Source: Chitinophaga pinensis
Lineage (GTDB): Bacteria > Bacteroidota > Bacteroidia > NS11-12g > UBA955
Reading direction: 5' to 3'
NCBI GenBank assembly: GCA_945890895.1
Contig: CAMDDG010000016.1
Span: 1-50,988, forward strand
Length of the DNA stretch: 50,988 bases
Below the pieces are notes generated by a model. It was not told the DNA's origin. It did not search any database and saw nothing but the letters and a program-made list of their open reading frames with translations. The position numbers and the translations under genes are program-made. Below, piece after piece: positions 35,701 to 46,100 of the stretch. The first letter of the stretch is position 1. Each line of letters opens with the position of its first letter.

Positions 35701-38700
35701 CATGGTTGCACGGATACTGCATATAAAACGGTTCGTGTATTTGATATGCCGGTAGTGAAATTCAGTGTAAATGATTCTCAATTGTGCGAGAACAATGGAA
35801 AAGCGAATTTTACCAATTTAAGTAGTATTTCGGTAGGTGAAGGAACTTTAAGTTGGAACTGGAATTTTGGAAACGGCAATACGGACACTTCACTGAATCC
35901 AAGCATTTTATATAATTCGGTTTCGAACCCAACAGTAAAATTGATTTCAACTTCCAGTTTTGGTTGTATAGACAGTGCCATGGTTCAACTTCAAATAGTG
36001 AAGAAACCTGCATTGCAAACACAATTGATAAACGATTCTTGTTTGAATTCAGGAGTTCAGTTTAAGGTACGCGATTTAAATCAATCTTTACCTACCTCCG
36101 TGCTTTGGAAGTTTTCAGATAACACGCAAAGTACAGATACGTCGTTTGTGAAGTTTTTTGCAACGGAAGGGATTAAAAGGTATGAATTGGTTGCTTCAAA
36201 TGATGAAGGTTGCTTTGATACGGTGACTGGAAATATTCGATTGTATGAAAATCCTCGGGCGGATTTCGGAATGGACTTGGATGAACAGTGTTTGAAGGGT
36301 AATGAATTTGAATTTAAGGATGTATCCAACTACAAGTATGCCACGTACAATATGGTGAATTATTGGGATCTTGGTGATGGTAAAAAATATACGATAGATT
36401 CAATTAGTACAGTTAAACATACCTATAGTGTTGCAGGAACTTACTCGGTAGGTCTAATTGTAAAAAATGGTTTTGGTTGTGCAGATACGATTCAGCAAAC
36501 AATAACTGTGTTTCCCATGCCTACGGCACAATTTACTATCAACGATAGTTTGCAGTGTTTGAAAGGTAATGAATTTATTTTTAACAACTTGAGCAAATCA
36601 AATACGATAAATTCATTCATGGATTACGCTTGGGATTTTGGAGATTCAACTCAATCCACAAGTACATCCCCAGAAAAAAAATACAGCAGCGATGGTACTC
36701 GCGATGTTCAATTGATTGCATTTAATGTTCATAGTTGTTCCGACACCGTATATTCTGTGGTTCATGTATTCCCACAATCCAATCCTTCATTCAAAATAAA
36801 CGATACCGCACAGTGCGAAAACAATAATGTATTTGAATTTACGTCTACTTCCACGGTTAAGTCTACGGGTGGTACGCTGAGTTATTCTTGGAATTTTGGA
36901 CAAGGAAAAACCGGTTCAGGTTCACCGGTTCAAATAAGCTATTCTAATCAAGGAACGGAGGTTGTGCAATTGATATCAACTACTTCTTTTGGATGTTCAG
37001 ATTCTACTGAGAGAAGTATTGAGTTACAATCCAAACCTCAAGCCAGAGTGAGCAAATTGAACACAGATTCTTGTTTGAACAATGCTTGGGAATTCAAAGT
37101 TATTGACTTGAACACTCCAAACATGGCGAATGTTCAATGGAACTTTAGTGATTTGACCGTTGTAAACGATTCTGTTTTTGAAAAAACGTTTGGTAGTGCG
37201 GGCGTTCAAACTGCCGAGGTGATTATTACGAATTCGGACGGTTGTACCGATACCGTTCAGAAATCTTGGAATGTTTACCACAACCCACAAGCTCAATTTG
37301 TAATAGCAGATGATTCGATTTGTTTGGTGGGAAATCAATTTAAGTTTACTCAAACTACAACTACTTCTTCCGGGGTAAATCAGGATTATCTTTGGTTTTT
37401 TGGGGATGGAAAATCCAGTACCACTCAGGAAAATCCCCAATATACGTATAGCGACTCAGGTAATTATACCGTACGATTGGAAGTAACGAATTCATTGGGA
37501 TGTGTTGATACTGCTTGGAGAACTTTAAGGGTAAAAAGCAATCCCAAGAGTCAATTTACAGAAGATTTATCGCTACAATGTATGCATTCAAATATTACTC
37601 AATTTACGGATGCTTCTACTTCAGAAATGCGGGTGGCGGGATTGTCTTATTCCTGGAATTTTGGCGATTCTACCGCTTCATCGTTAAAGAATCCAAGTAA
37701 ATCGTATTCTTGGGCAGGGATAAAAAACGTTCAATTGATTGTAGAAAACGATGAAAATTGCTTTGATACTCTAATTAGACAGATTGAAATAAAGCCCGAA
37801 CCCGTGGCTGCATTTTCAATAGACAATGCGGTTCAATGTGCCAATAATAATCAATTTAGTCTTACAGATACATCGTATGTTTCAAGCAGAGGCGGAAGTC
37901 TGAAAGCTGATTGGTTTGCTGATAATGGAAAATCAAAAACCAATTCTTCCAATTTTGAATTAGGGTATAATACTGCTGGAACATACGCTGTAAAATTGGT
38001 TTCCACTACCCAATATGGATGTAAAGATTCAATGATAAAAACAATTAAATTGAATCCCAAACCGCAGGCGAAGTTTTCTTATTTGAGCAAAGATTCTTGC
38101 TTAACCACAACGGCAATTTTAAAAGCAACTAATTTAGGCAATAGTGGTATTAAAGGGGTGAAATGGAACTTTGCTGATAACACACAATTGCAAGGAGTTA
38201 CCGTTTCCAAAAAGTATAACAATGCAGGCAATAAAACGGGATTTATCTATTTGACCGACAATTTGAATTGTATAGATACCATTTCATTTGGTTTTAATAT
38301 ATGGAAGAATCCAATTTCGATATTTGGTTCGACTACACAAAACACGTGTTTCAGCGGTAATAATATAGTATTTAGCGATTCAAGTAAATCCAATTCCGGC
38401 AGCATCCAAAATGTAGTTTGGGATTTCTACGATGGTACAACGCAATCGCTCAATTCGGCACAATCAACACAGCATTCTTACAGCAGTTCTGGAAAGTATT
38501 TAGTCAAACACAAGTTAACCAATTCGTATGGTTGCCAAGATAGTTCAACGAAGTGGATCACAATTAATCCAAATCCCATCGCTGATTTTGAAGTCGATAA
38601 TAACTCACAATGTTTATCTGCAAATCTCTTTTCGTTTTCCGATAATTCCAACCCGAATAATGGAGTTTCCAGTTTGTCTTATTTTTGGGATTTTGGGGAT

Positions 38701-41700
38701 AGCAACACATCTACCCAGAAAAATCCTATACACACATTCAAATATGCGGGAGTGAAATGGGTGCGTTTGATCATTTTGAATTCGAACGGCTGCACAGATA
38801 CGTTATTCAAACAAGTTACGGTTAGACCGCAACCGTTTGCTCAGTTCACGGTTAATTCAAAAGATCAATGTGTCAATCAGCAGTCCTATAATTTTACGGA
38901 TAATTCGACCATTTCGAGTGGAGGTGGTTCCTTGTCGAGAGTTTGGGATTTGGGGGATGGCAGTATTTCCAATTCGAGTTCGGTATCGAATAAGAAATAC
39001 AATTCAGCGTCAACGTTTAAAGTGAAGTTAACCGCCAAAACCAGTTTTGGATGCGTGGATTCAGTTGTTCAAAGCATCCGAGTATTACCCAAGCCCAATT
39101 TGTCGTTTACGGTTAACACCGATACTCAGTGTTTGGTAGGAAATTTATACGGATTCTACAACAACAGTTCTATAGTAAGTGGTGGTGGAACGGTGAATTA
39201 TCAGTGGAGCTTCGGTGATGGTAACGTATCAACCAATACTCATCCCACATATACATTCTCGAATTATGGTTCGTATTCTGTGCGAATATTGGGTACCACG
39301 CAATTCGGTTGCGTTGATTCTTTGAAAAAGACTGTTTCCGTAATCGCATCCCCACAAACAACATTCACCCTATCCAATTCCGCAACTCAATGTAACAGTG
39401 TGGATACCTTTAAAATCGTGAATCAAACTACTGCATTGAATGGAAAAAATATTAAATATGTTTGGCAATTTGGGGATGGAAGTAGCAGTGTTTTAGTAAA
39501 TCCTATAAAGAGTTTCTCTGGTGCTGGCGTTTACACCATCCGATTAAAAGCCACCAACAGCAATGGTTGTGCGGATAGTACTTCACAAACGGTTACGGTA
39601 AATGCAGATCCTAAGACGGACTTTTCCATAAATCAAACGGGACAATGCATAAACAATCAATTATTTGAGTTTACAAATAATTCCACTATTGCGTTTGGTG
39701 GGGGAAGCTTGAATTTTGACTGGAAGTATCAAGATACTTCATTTTCTTCTTCACTAAATGCATCGCGAGTATTCTCCGAGGTGAAGAGCTACACGATTAA
39801 ATTAGTTGCAAAATCCACTTTAGGGTGTAGCGATTCTGTATTAAAACAAATTGTGGTTTATCCCCAACCAAAAGCAGATTTTGCAGTGAATAATACAAAG
39901 CAATGTTTGACAAATAATCAATTTAGCTTTACGAATAATTCAAGTATTTCATCAGGCACCAATTCGTATGTTTGGAATTATGGTGATGGTACAGGAAGTA
40001 CCTCAGTTAGTCCTTCAAATACCTATTCTGCTTTTGGGAAATACCAAGTCTTGTTAAAAGCCATATCCAATCGGAATTGTGAAGATACCACGTCAAAATG
40101 GATTACGGTACATTCTAAGCCAACCGCTGCATACCTGAGATCAGATACAGCAATTTGTTTGTATAAGAATGAATTTAATTTTAATAGCATAAGTAGCAAT
40201 TCTGATGGTTCAAAGTTGAGTTATCTGTGGAAGTACTCCGATGCCAAGTCGGATACCGGTCAAAGTGTCAAGAAATCGTTTAATTTAACCGGAAGATATA
40301 CGGTAAAATTAATTGTAACTTCTGCAAACAATTGTAAAGATAGTTTTACCAATACTGTTCGGATTTTCCCTCAGCCAGTTCCATCATTTACTATAAATAC
40401 GAGTAATCAGTGTTTGACCAATAACTCATACGAATCAACCAATAACAGTACTATAGACGCTGAAGGTGGAACCTTATCCTATATCTGGGATTTTGGAAAT
40501 TCAAGTCAACAAACGGTGAAAAATCCGAAATGGAACTATTCAAAGGATGACACCTTTACAGTATCGTTGATTGTAAAATCGTCGTTGGGCTGTATGGATA
40601 GTTTGAAAAAGACAGTCGTGGTATATCCGCAACCGGTTATAGCATTCAGTTTTGCAGATTCAGCACAGTGTTTTACCAACAATCGTTTTGAAGTGTCGAA
40701 TGTTTCAGATGTAAAATACGGCAGCATTGCATACGATTGGAATTTTGGAAACAATCAAAAATCAACGGGAACTTCGCCCGTTGTATCCTACTCATCTTTT
40801 GGGAAATACACCATCCGTTTAAGCGGGAAAACCAATTTCGGATGTATGGATTCTGCCAAACAGAATGTTCAAATTTTTGATGTTCCCAAATCAACTTTTA
40901 CCGTAAATGATGCGGAACAATGTTTCAGAGGTCAGAAATTTACTTGGAGTAGCTCTTCGTATTTGCCTAATAATAGTGGACAATTATATTGGTCGTTTGG
41001 TGATGGAGGTACAAAATCGGGCAGTAATTCACAAGTAGGTAATGTTAATCACAGTTATTCGGCAGTTGGATTTTACACGGTTAAGTTGAATGTTGTTAGT
41101 GCAGATGGTTGTGTGGATTCCACAAGTTCAATTATCCGAGTTGACGAACACCCCAAGACACAATTTACTTTTACGGATTCAGTTCAATGTATAAACAACA
41201 ACGATTTTGTATTTGAGAATCATACGAGTATTTCAAAAGGTAAGTTCAATTCTTTCTGGGATTTCGGCGATGTAAATTATTCAAATTCTGAATTTGGTCG
41301 ACATTCGTATTCTAAAGCAGGTAGTTATTGGGTGAAATTGGTAACTTCTTCAGCATTTGGTTGCTCCGATACATTGATACGAAAAGTGCGTGTAACCAAT
41401 TTGCCTAAAATTGAATTTGTCTTGAATCGCAATTCATCGTGCTTGTTAAATAATACGTTTGTAGCTGACAATCAATCACAGTATGAAGGTTCAGAAACGG
41501 TGGATTATACTTGGCTTGCTTCCGATGGAACCCAAATGAATAATACCTTGTTTCAGCATCATTTTGCGGAATCTGGGAAGTACCGATTGAAGTTGATAGG
41601 TATGACTTCTGAAGGGTGTTCTGATTCAACGGAAAAACCCATAGAAGTATATCCTCAGGGAGAATCAAAACTCGTTATTTTGGATAGCTTACAGTGTTTG

Positions 41701-43197
41701 CGAGGTAATTCGTTCAACTTTGGAAATGAATCGCGTGTAGATGGTTCCCGTTTTGCTATTTTGAGTTGGAATTTTGGCAACGGTTATATTGATACCATGT
41801 ATACTTCTACACCAGTGGTATTTGAATATGGAGATACCGGAACTTTCAAAGTAGAATTAATTACAACAACCGAAAATTTGTGTACGGATACGAGTTTTGG
41901 CTTTGTTAAAGTAGTACAAATGCCACAAGCTATTCTGTTACAGAATGCTGTTTCAGCTTGTTTTAATCAACAAACGTTTAAATTTTTCGATGTTTCAGAT
42001 AGAACAATTGGTGTTTATAATGAATGGTTATTCGACAAACAAATCGTAACAAATAGAGATACATTAACGCCGTATTTTATACAGCCGGGCAAATATCGCG
42101 TATCATTGGTATCAAAAACTCAATACGGTTGTTCAGATACAGCGGTCCGTTATGCTATAGTAAATGATATCCCTCAAGCACGAATTGCCGTAAATAATAA
42201 TGCACAGTGTTTAGCAGAAAATGATTTTTACTTCAGTAACATTTCTTCGAGTTTCTCCAATCCCGACGAGTTTTGGGATTTCGGAGATGGTTCCTATGGA
42301 ACTGGAGCGGATATCAATCAATATTACACCGAAGCAGGAAATTATACCGTTGAATTAACCGTAGAAAATGATTCTTTGTGTTCAGATACAGCTCGTATGT
42401 TGGTTATTGTAAATCCGACACCGGAAGCAGATTTGTCTATCAGTCCCGTTTGTGTAAATCAACCATCTGATATAGTTTCGAATGCGAGTATTACATCGGG
42501 AAGAATTGTAAGTTATCAATGGGATTTGGGCGATGGTGGAAATTCGGCAGATTCAGTCCCAACTCAGGTATATCGCAGACCGGGCAAGTATTACATTCGT
42601 TTGGAAATGAATTCAGATAAAGGTTGTTTTGCTGGTTTCTGGGATTCAACCGAAGTATATAGCAATCCTGAAGCCTATTTTTCTGTCTTATCTGAGAGAG
42701 CTACGATACTCAAACCAGAAGTTTATTTGTTGGATTCAAGCACCAATGCTGCGACCTACGAGTGGGATATGAACGACGGGTCCGATTTTTATTACGATTA
42801 CGAGGTAAAACATTCTTATTCGGATACAGGCTTATATCAAGTGCGATTGGTGGTTTCCTCCGCCGAAGGATGTTTAGATACCTTTTCAAAAGCGATTCAG
42901 GTTTGGCCGGATTACAATATATTATTGCCTACGGCTTTTTCTCCGAATAATGATCAATCCAATGATGAGTACCATATCCGAGGAAATCATCATTCAATAA
43001 GAGCAGCGAATTGGATAGTTTACAGCTCCGATGGTATTCGAGTCTTTGAATCCAAAAATATTGAAGATGCTTGGAATGGAAAACTCTTTAATGGCACAGA
43101 AGAATTGCCTTCTGGTGAATACGAACTTGTATTGTTTGTGACGGATATATTCGGAAAACAAGCTCAGTTTAACCAAAAAGTTACCCTAGTAAAATGA
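32776..43197 (+). CDS. giant PKD-array surface protein with T9SS type B sorting domain
   Basis: A 3473-residue protein. It starts with TTG: an in-frame stop lies at 32761-32763 and there is no nearby ATG. Layout: signal segment (to about residue 42, SGLNSWG); a fibronectin-III-like unit (about 44-125); a parallel beta-helix with a choice-of-anchor Q type end (about 130-430, DINGTDRP...PDMGAVE); another beta unit (to about 530); about 33 PKD-like domains (W-x-FGDG, GCxDS; about 550-3375); and a C-terminal gliding-motility/T9SS type B domain (LPTAFSPNNDQSNDEY; YSSDGIRVFESKN; SGEYELVLFV). Nearly every PKD unit has two cysteines. The type B sorting domain marks export by the T9SS, probably held by SprF-like proteins. 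Role: long adhesin or gliding-type filament, inferred. Its stop overlaps the next start by 4 nt. Confidence 0.93.
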   Translation: MRKLIPSYSILLQYLRASLFNRGVHQLFILIFLFTSGLNSWGKPGKPVKVNTKSGPHRVYFDWTQTPDSTHYFQIFRSVNNGGFTLYDSTYSLHYTDTLAIAGSRYTYSLRAVDSVGLLGDYCDTFSIESNRIWWVDVAGVDSAFYGFKDEPFASVQFALNKLVSGDTIILKNGTYSDPISINKSVTIGSQWLLTGDSAYSNNTYLDGNSVHRIVAVQTTGSSKVNIQGLKLTRGKASKGAAVHASLSASDTLRFQNVQFLKNRADSAGTSLYLEGSNSGVTLVQNCIIGQDTGKSIIKIHGSELNIQFSTIAHNKLTGLLDTAIIVEGSKVNVSNSILYAVTYHHYPIRSVASYGSSQINVTYSNIYNGWSGTGNINAEPEFLSGTFIPSNLSPVIARATSVSGLSKDINGTDRPVPSGSLPDMGAVESEFVQTIPKIKYILSDYDTFFIYPSIWQPEFKSKVFIEISDVNKNPIKYDSVSTILGQYTYEFSEGTLENGKYYYFRVFQGETLSDKDLANTQFSDYKLSKINLTDYNCRGLLDSAFTPTAQQCLNGNQFVIYNRSVDTAGYSIVSKQWNYWGSLLSQQTSVTDTLKLNLSDSGTYYVSIHVKNNKGCEKSDTVKIYVAENPTANFTINDTAQCSSDQKFVFNSTSKSNIKNSASLSLNWDMGDSSFTTKSNPINIYNSSGPRWITQIATNKFGCRDTISKRIMIAPLPVSVIAVRDSALCFTGNSFQVSSSSYINAGGGNLDYRWRFEDYNTNLQRWESSAPTSLNTKKDTAIKLFSLSGYKRAWLTVTSSYGCKDSVNSQLHVLQDPQAKFNSSAAQLCLNRNVFSITDQSVKGEASINQWMVSWGNGVTATKTVSDTFQIHYLDSGNYTIRLSVIDQRGCKDTQVATVYVAPNPVADFAVNDTSQCLNQNSFQTTQSSESNSSNATLNYHWNFGDGNSSNIASPGISYSSRGNYLIELVANNVHGCTDTAYKTVRVFDMPVVKFSVNDSQLCENNGKANFTNLSSISVGEGTLSWNWNFGNGNTDTSLNPSILYNSVSNPTVKLISTSSFGCIDSAMVQLQIVKKPALQTQLINDSCLNSGVQFKVRDLNQSLPTSVLWKFSDNTQSTDTSFVKFFATEGIKRYELVASNDEGCFDTVTGNIRLYENPRADFGMDLDEQCLKGNEFEFKDVSNYKYATYNMVNYWDLGDGKKYTIDSISTVKHTYSVAGTYSVGLIVKNGFGCADTIQQTITVFPMPTAQFTINDSLQCLKGNEFIFNNLSKSNTINSFMDYAWDFGDSTQSTSTSPEKKYSSDGTRDVQLIAFNVHSCSDTVYSVVHVFPQSNPSFKINDTAQCENNNVFEFTSTSTVKSTGGTLSYSWNFGQGKTGSGSPVQISYSNQGTEVVQLISTTSFGCSDSTERSIELQSKPQARVSKLNTDSCLNNAWEFKVIDLNTPNMANVQWNFSDLTVVNDSVFEKTFGSAGVQTAEVIITNSDGCTDTVQKSWNVYHNPQAQFVIADDSICLVGNQFKFTQTTTTSSGVNQDYLWFFGDGKSSTTQENPQYTYSDSGNYTVRLEVTNSLGCVDTAWRTLRVKSNPKSQFTEDLSLQCMHSNITQFTDASTSEMRVAGLSYSWNFGDSTASSLKNPSKSYSWAGIKNVQLIVENDENCFDTLIRQIEIKPEPVAAFSIDNAVQCANNNQFSLTDTSYVSSRGGSLKADWFADNGKSKTNSSNFELGYNTAGTYAVKLVSTTQYGCKDSMIKTIKLNPKPQAKFSYLSKDSCLTTTAILKATNLGNSGIKGVKWNFADNTQLQGVTVSKKYNNAGNKTGFIYLTDNLNCIDTISFGFNIWKNPISIFGSTTQNTCFSGNNIVFSDSSKSNSGSIQNVVWDFYDGTTQSLNSAQSTQHSYSSSGKYLVKHKLTNSYGCQDSSTKWITINPNPIADFEVDNNSQCLSANLFSFSDNSNPNNGVSSLSYFWDFGDSNTSTQKNPIHTFKYAGVKWVRLIILNSNGCTDTLFKQVTVRPQPFAQFTVNSKDQCVNQQSYNFTDNSTISSGGGSLSRVWDLGDGSISNSSSVSNKKYNSASTFKVKLTAKTSFGCVDSVVQSIRVLPKPNLSFTVNTDTQCLVGNLYGFYNNSSIVSGGGTVNYQWSFGDGNVSTNTHPTYTFSNYGSYSVRILGTTQFGCVDSLKKTVSVIASPQTTFTLSNSATQCNSVDTFKIVNQTTALNGKNIKYVWQFGDGSSSVLVNPIKSFSGAGVYTIRLKATNSNGCADSTSQTVTVNADPKTDFSINQTGQCINNQLFEFTNNSTIAFGGGSLNFDWKYQDTSFSSSLNASRVFSEVKSYTIKLVAKSTLGCSDSVLKQIVVYPQPKADFAVNNTKQCLTNNQFSFTNNSSISSGTNSYVWNYGDGTGSTSVSPSNTYSAFGKYQVLLKAISNRNCEDTTSKWITVHSKPTAAYLRSDTAICLYKNEFNFNSISSNSDGSKLSYLWKYSDAKSDTGQSVKKSFNLTGRYTVKLIVTSANNCKDSFTNTVRIFPQPVPSFTINTSNQCLTNNSYESTNNSTIDAEGGTLSYIWDFGNSSQQTVKNPKWNYSKDDTFTVSLIVKSSLGCMDSLKKTVVVYPQPVIAFSFADSAQCFTNNRFEVSNVSDVKYGSIAYDWNFGNNQKSTGTSPVVSYSSFGKYTIRLSGKTNFGCMDSAKQNVQIFDVPKSTFTVNDAEQCFRGQKFTWSSSSYLPNNSGQLYWSFGDGGTKSGSNSQVGNVNHSYSAVGFYTVKLNVVSADGCVDSTSSIIRVDEHPKTQFTFTDSVQCINNNDFVFENHTSISKGKFNSFWDFGDVNYSNSEFGRHSYSKAGSYWVKLVTSSAFGCSDTLIRKVRVTNLPKIEFVLNRNSSCLLNNTFVADNQSQYEGSETVDYTWLASDGTQMNNTLFQHHFAESGKYRLKLIGMTSEGCSDSTEKPIEVYPQGESKLVILDSLQCLRGNSFNFGNESRVDGSRFAILSWNFGNGYIDTMYTSTPVVFEYGDTGTFKVELITTTENLCTDTSFGFVKVVQMPQAILLQNAVSACFNQQTFKFFDVSDRTIGVYNEWLFDKQIVTNRDTLTPYFIQPGKYRVSLVSKTQYGCSDTAVRYAIVNDIPQARIAVNNNAQCLAENDFYFSNISSSFSNPDEFWDFGDGSYGTGADINQYYTEAGNYTVELTVENDSLCSDTARMLVIVNPTPEADLSISPVCVNQPSDIVSNASITSGRIVSYQWDLGDGGNSADSVPTQVYRRPGKYYIRLEMNSDKGCFAGFWDSTEVYSNPEAYFSVLSERATILKPEVYLLDSSTNAATYEWDMNDGSDFYYDYEVKHSYSDTGLYQVRLVVSSAEGCLDTFSKAIQVWPDYNILLPTAFSPNNDQSNDEYHIRGNHHSIRAANWIVYSSDGIRVFESKNIEDAWNGKLFNGTEELPSGEYELVLFVTDIFGKQAQFNQKVTLVK
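34430..42910 (+). repeat. PKD-like domain array, about 33 units
   Basis: Units of 83-90 codons, each with an opening QC(L)xxNxF motif, a central W-x-FGDG-type strand, a YSxxGxYxVxL strand and a closing GCxD(S/T). I count about 33 units by hand; 32 have both cysteines and the last has only the closing one. Cysteine codons of units 5, 9, 13 and 17 fall at 35527, 36556, 37579 and 38611. Between about 35.2 and 39.1 kb similarity recurs every fourth unit. Confidence 0.88.
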
Positions 43198-46100
43198 TGT
43201 TCCCCTTGCGTTTATTCCGACTTTTTTCTCTTATTGTTGTTTTTTTCGGGGGATGGAAATTCCAGTCAGTTGCAGCTCAGTCATTAACGTTAACCGCACA
43301 AGTGAAACTCGTAAGTTGCTTTGGTGGTTCCGATGGCTCATTGAATGTTCAAGTTTCTGGAAACCAAGGCTCAGTTGATTTTAGTTACCAAGGTATTCTC
43401 TTGGTCAATGCACAACTTACTCAATTAAAATCCGGTGTATATACAATCGTTGCCGAAGATAGTGTTGGTACCATAGACAGTATAACGGTTTCTATAAATC
43501 AACCATTACCCGTGTCCGTGAATATTTCCAAAGTTCTACCTTCTTGTTTTTATTCCAGCAATGGTAAACTCATTGCAACTGCTTCCGGTGGGACAGGCAA
43601 GTTTTCATATTATTGGACGGATTCCTCAGGTGGAAACTTCAATCAGTCTGTTGCAAACTATCTGGTTCATGGTACCTATTTTCTGCACGTTTCGGACTCT
43701 TTGGGTTGTACCTTAGATTCGACAGTTAATCTAGGATATTACGATAGCATTGAAGTTTCTATTGACCATGTAGATGTGAGTTGTTCTGGATTATCAGACG
43801 GGCAAGCATCCCCCAAAACGATAAACAGCATAGGAAATTCGTTCAATTATTCCTGGTCAGGTCCATCGGGATATACTTCCAATACAAAGAATATTTCTTC
43901 GTTGGCCCCTGGCTCCTATCAATTAAAAGTAATAAACACTCAAACTCAATGTTCAGCAGTTAATTCAGTGGTGATTGTACGACCAGATAGCTTGAAACTG
44001 TTGTTAACGAAGACTTTAGCTACATTGTGTAAAGGGAGTGCGGATGGAACCTTGGAATCCAAGGTTACGGGAGGTAGAACTCCGTATTCGGCAACTTGGA
44101 CTGGACCGAATTCGTATTATTCCACTTCATTTAATATTTACAATGCTGCGGCCGGAAGCTATACTTTGCAAGTGACCGATTCATCAGGATGTGTAGCACA
44201 ACTTAATACCCAGGTTTTAGAACCATCGGCACTTTCAGTAACATCCACAATTGTGAATAATCGTTGTTTCGGGAATGCCACTGGCTCAGTAACACTTAAT
44301 GTAACGGGAGGTGTAAAGCCCTATACGTATAGTTGGTCAAACTCAATGAGCTCCCAAGCCATACAGAATCTAAAAGCTGGAAACTATTCGGTGACTGTTA
44401 TGGATAGCAATGGATGTTCATTAAATAGAACGTATTCTATATCTTCTCCCAGTCAATTGGTATTGAATCAAAGTTCTTCGAATGTGAAATGCTATGGAGG
44501 TGCCGATGGTTCACTGACTTTATTGGCATCAGGTGGGACGTTCCCTTGGACCTATTCCGTAAAAGGTCCTTCGGGATATAATTCTACGACTGCATCAAAC
44601 AAGAATTTGTCTGCCGGAAATTACCTGATAGTTTTACGTGATAATAATAATTGCACGGATTCAGCATCGGTAAATATTACTCAACCGGCTTCATTATCGG
44701 TTTCAAAAAAGGCATTGAATTCCGAGTGTTTTGGAACTAAAGGTTCCATGTCATTAACTGTATCGGGTGGAACATCTCCATTTTCTTATGAATGGACAGA
44801 TCAAAATAGCAATCTATACGCTGCAACACAGAACGTAACAACCGCTGACCCGGGGAATTATACGTTTAAAGTAACGGATGCTAATCAGTGTATTGTTTCG
44901 GATACGTTACGAATTTGGGAACCTTCAAAATTGAAGTTGAGTTTAAAGTCAATTGGAAATAATACGTGTATTAACGATACAAAAGGAGAATTGGCGTTTA
45001 GTACAAGTGGAGGAACCAAGCCATACAGTTTTAAGTTGAACACTTCAACTTCTCAATTGGATTCTATATTCAAAAATTTAAAAACGGGTAAATATTTCGT
45101 TACGGTTTCGGATAAAAATTTGTGTACAGATTCCACTTCAGCTGCCATTGATTTCTTGGATGTAGTTAAACCTACAGTTACATTAAAAAATGCTACCCTA
45201 TATTTAAATAGTCAAGGGAAAGCAACGTTAGATATTTCTCAAATTAGCAACGGGATTTCTGATAATTGTGAAATCGAAACCGTACAAATTTCAAAAACGG
45301 ATTTCAGTTGCAGTACTTTGGGTTCGAATACGGTTTCGGTTACAGCCAAGGATTTTAAGGGCAATACAACAACTTCAAATTGTGTGGTTACCGTAATGGA
45401 CACAATCAAACCAACACTTGTACTCCAAACGGTCAATTTGTATTTGAATTCCAGTGGTAGCGCTACCTTGAACCCATCCCAAGCAAATAAAGGAAATTTT
45501 GATAACTGTGGAATCACCAAATTCACGGCTTCCAAAACAGCTTTTAGTTGCAGCGATTTGGGAAGTAATTCTATAACCTACACCGTCGAAGATGCTGCTG
45601 GAAATACAGTAACGGCGGTACAATCGGTGAATATTTTGGATACAATTGTCCCTAAATTAAGTTATAGGAACATATTGCTTTACTTGAATTCATCAGGTTC
45701 AGCCACAATCACTGCGTCGGATATTGATAATGGTTCATCGGATAATTGTGGTATTGTAAAACAGGAGTTAAGTCAATCCAATTTCAATTGTAATCAGCTC
45801 GGTACGAATTTTATTAATTATCGTATTTTCGATAAAGCACAGAATTCAAGTAGTCAATCAGTGCGTGTAACCGTGATTGATACCATGAAGCCGGTAATCA
45901 AAGTTAAACCGGTTACGGTATATCTGAATCAATATGGTTTTGCGTTAGTTGCACCCACCGATGTGGATGATGGTAGTTTTGATAATTGTAAAATATCTAC
46001 TCGAGTTTTAAGTCAATCGGTATTCACATGCGGAAATGCGGGAAACAATTCCGTAGTTTTTACCCTAACTGATGGATCGGGAAATACCACAACAGCAACG

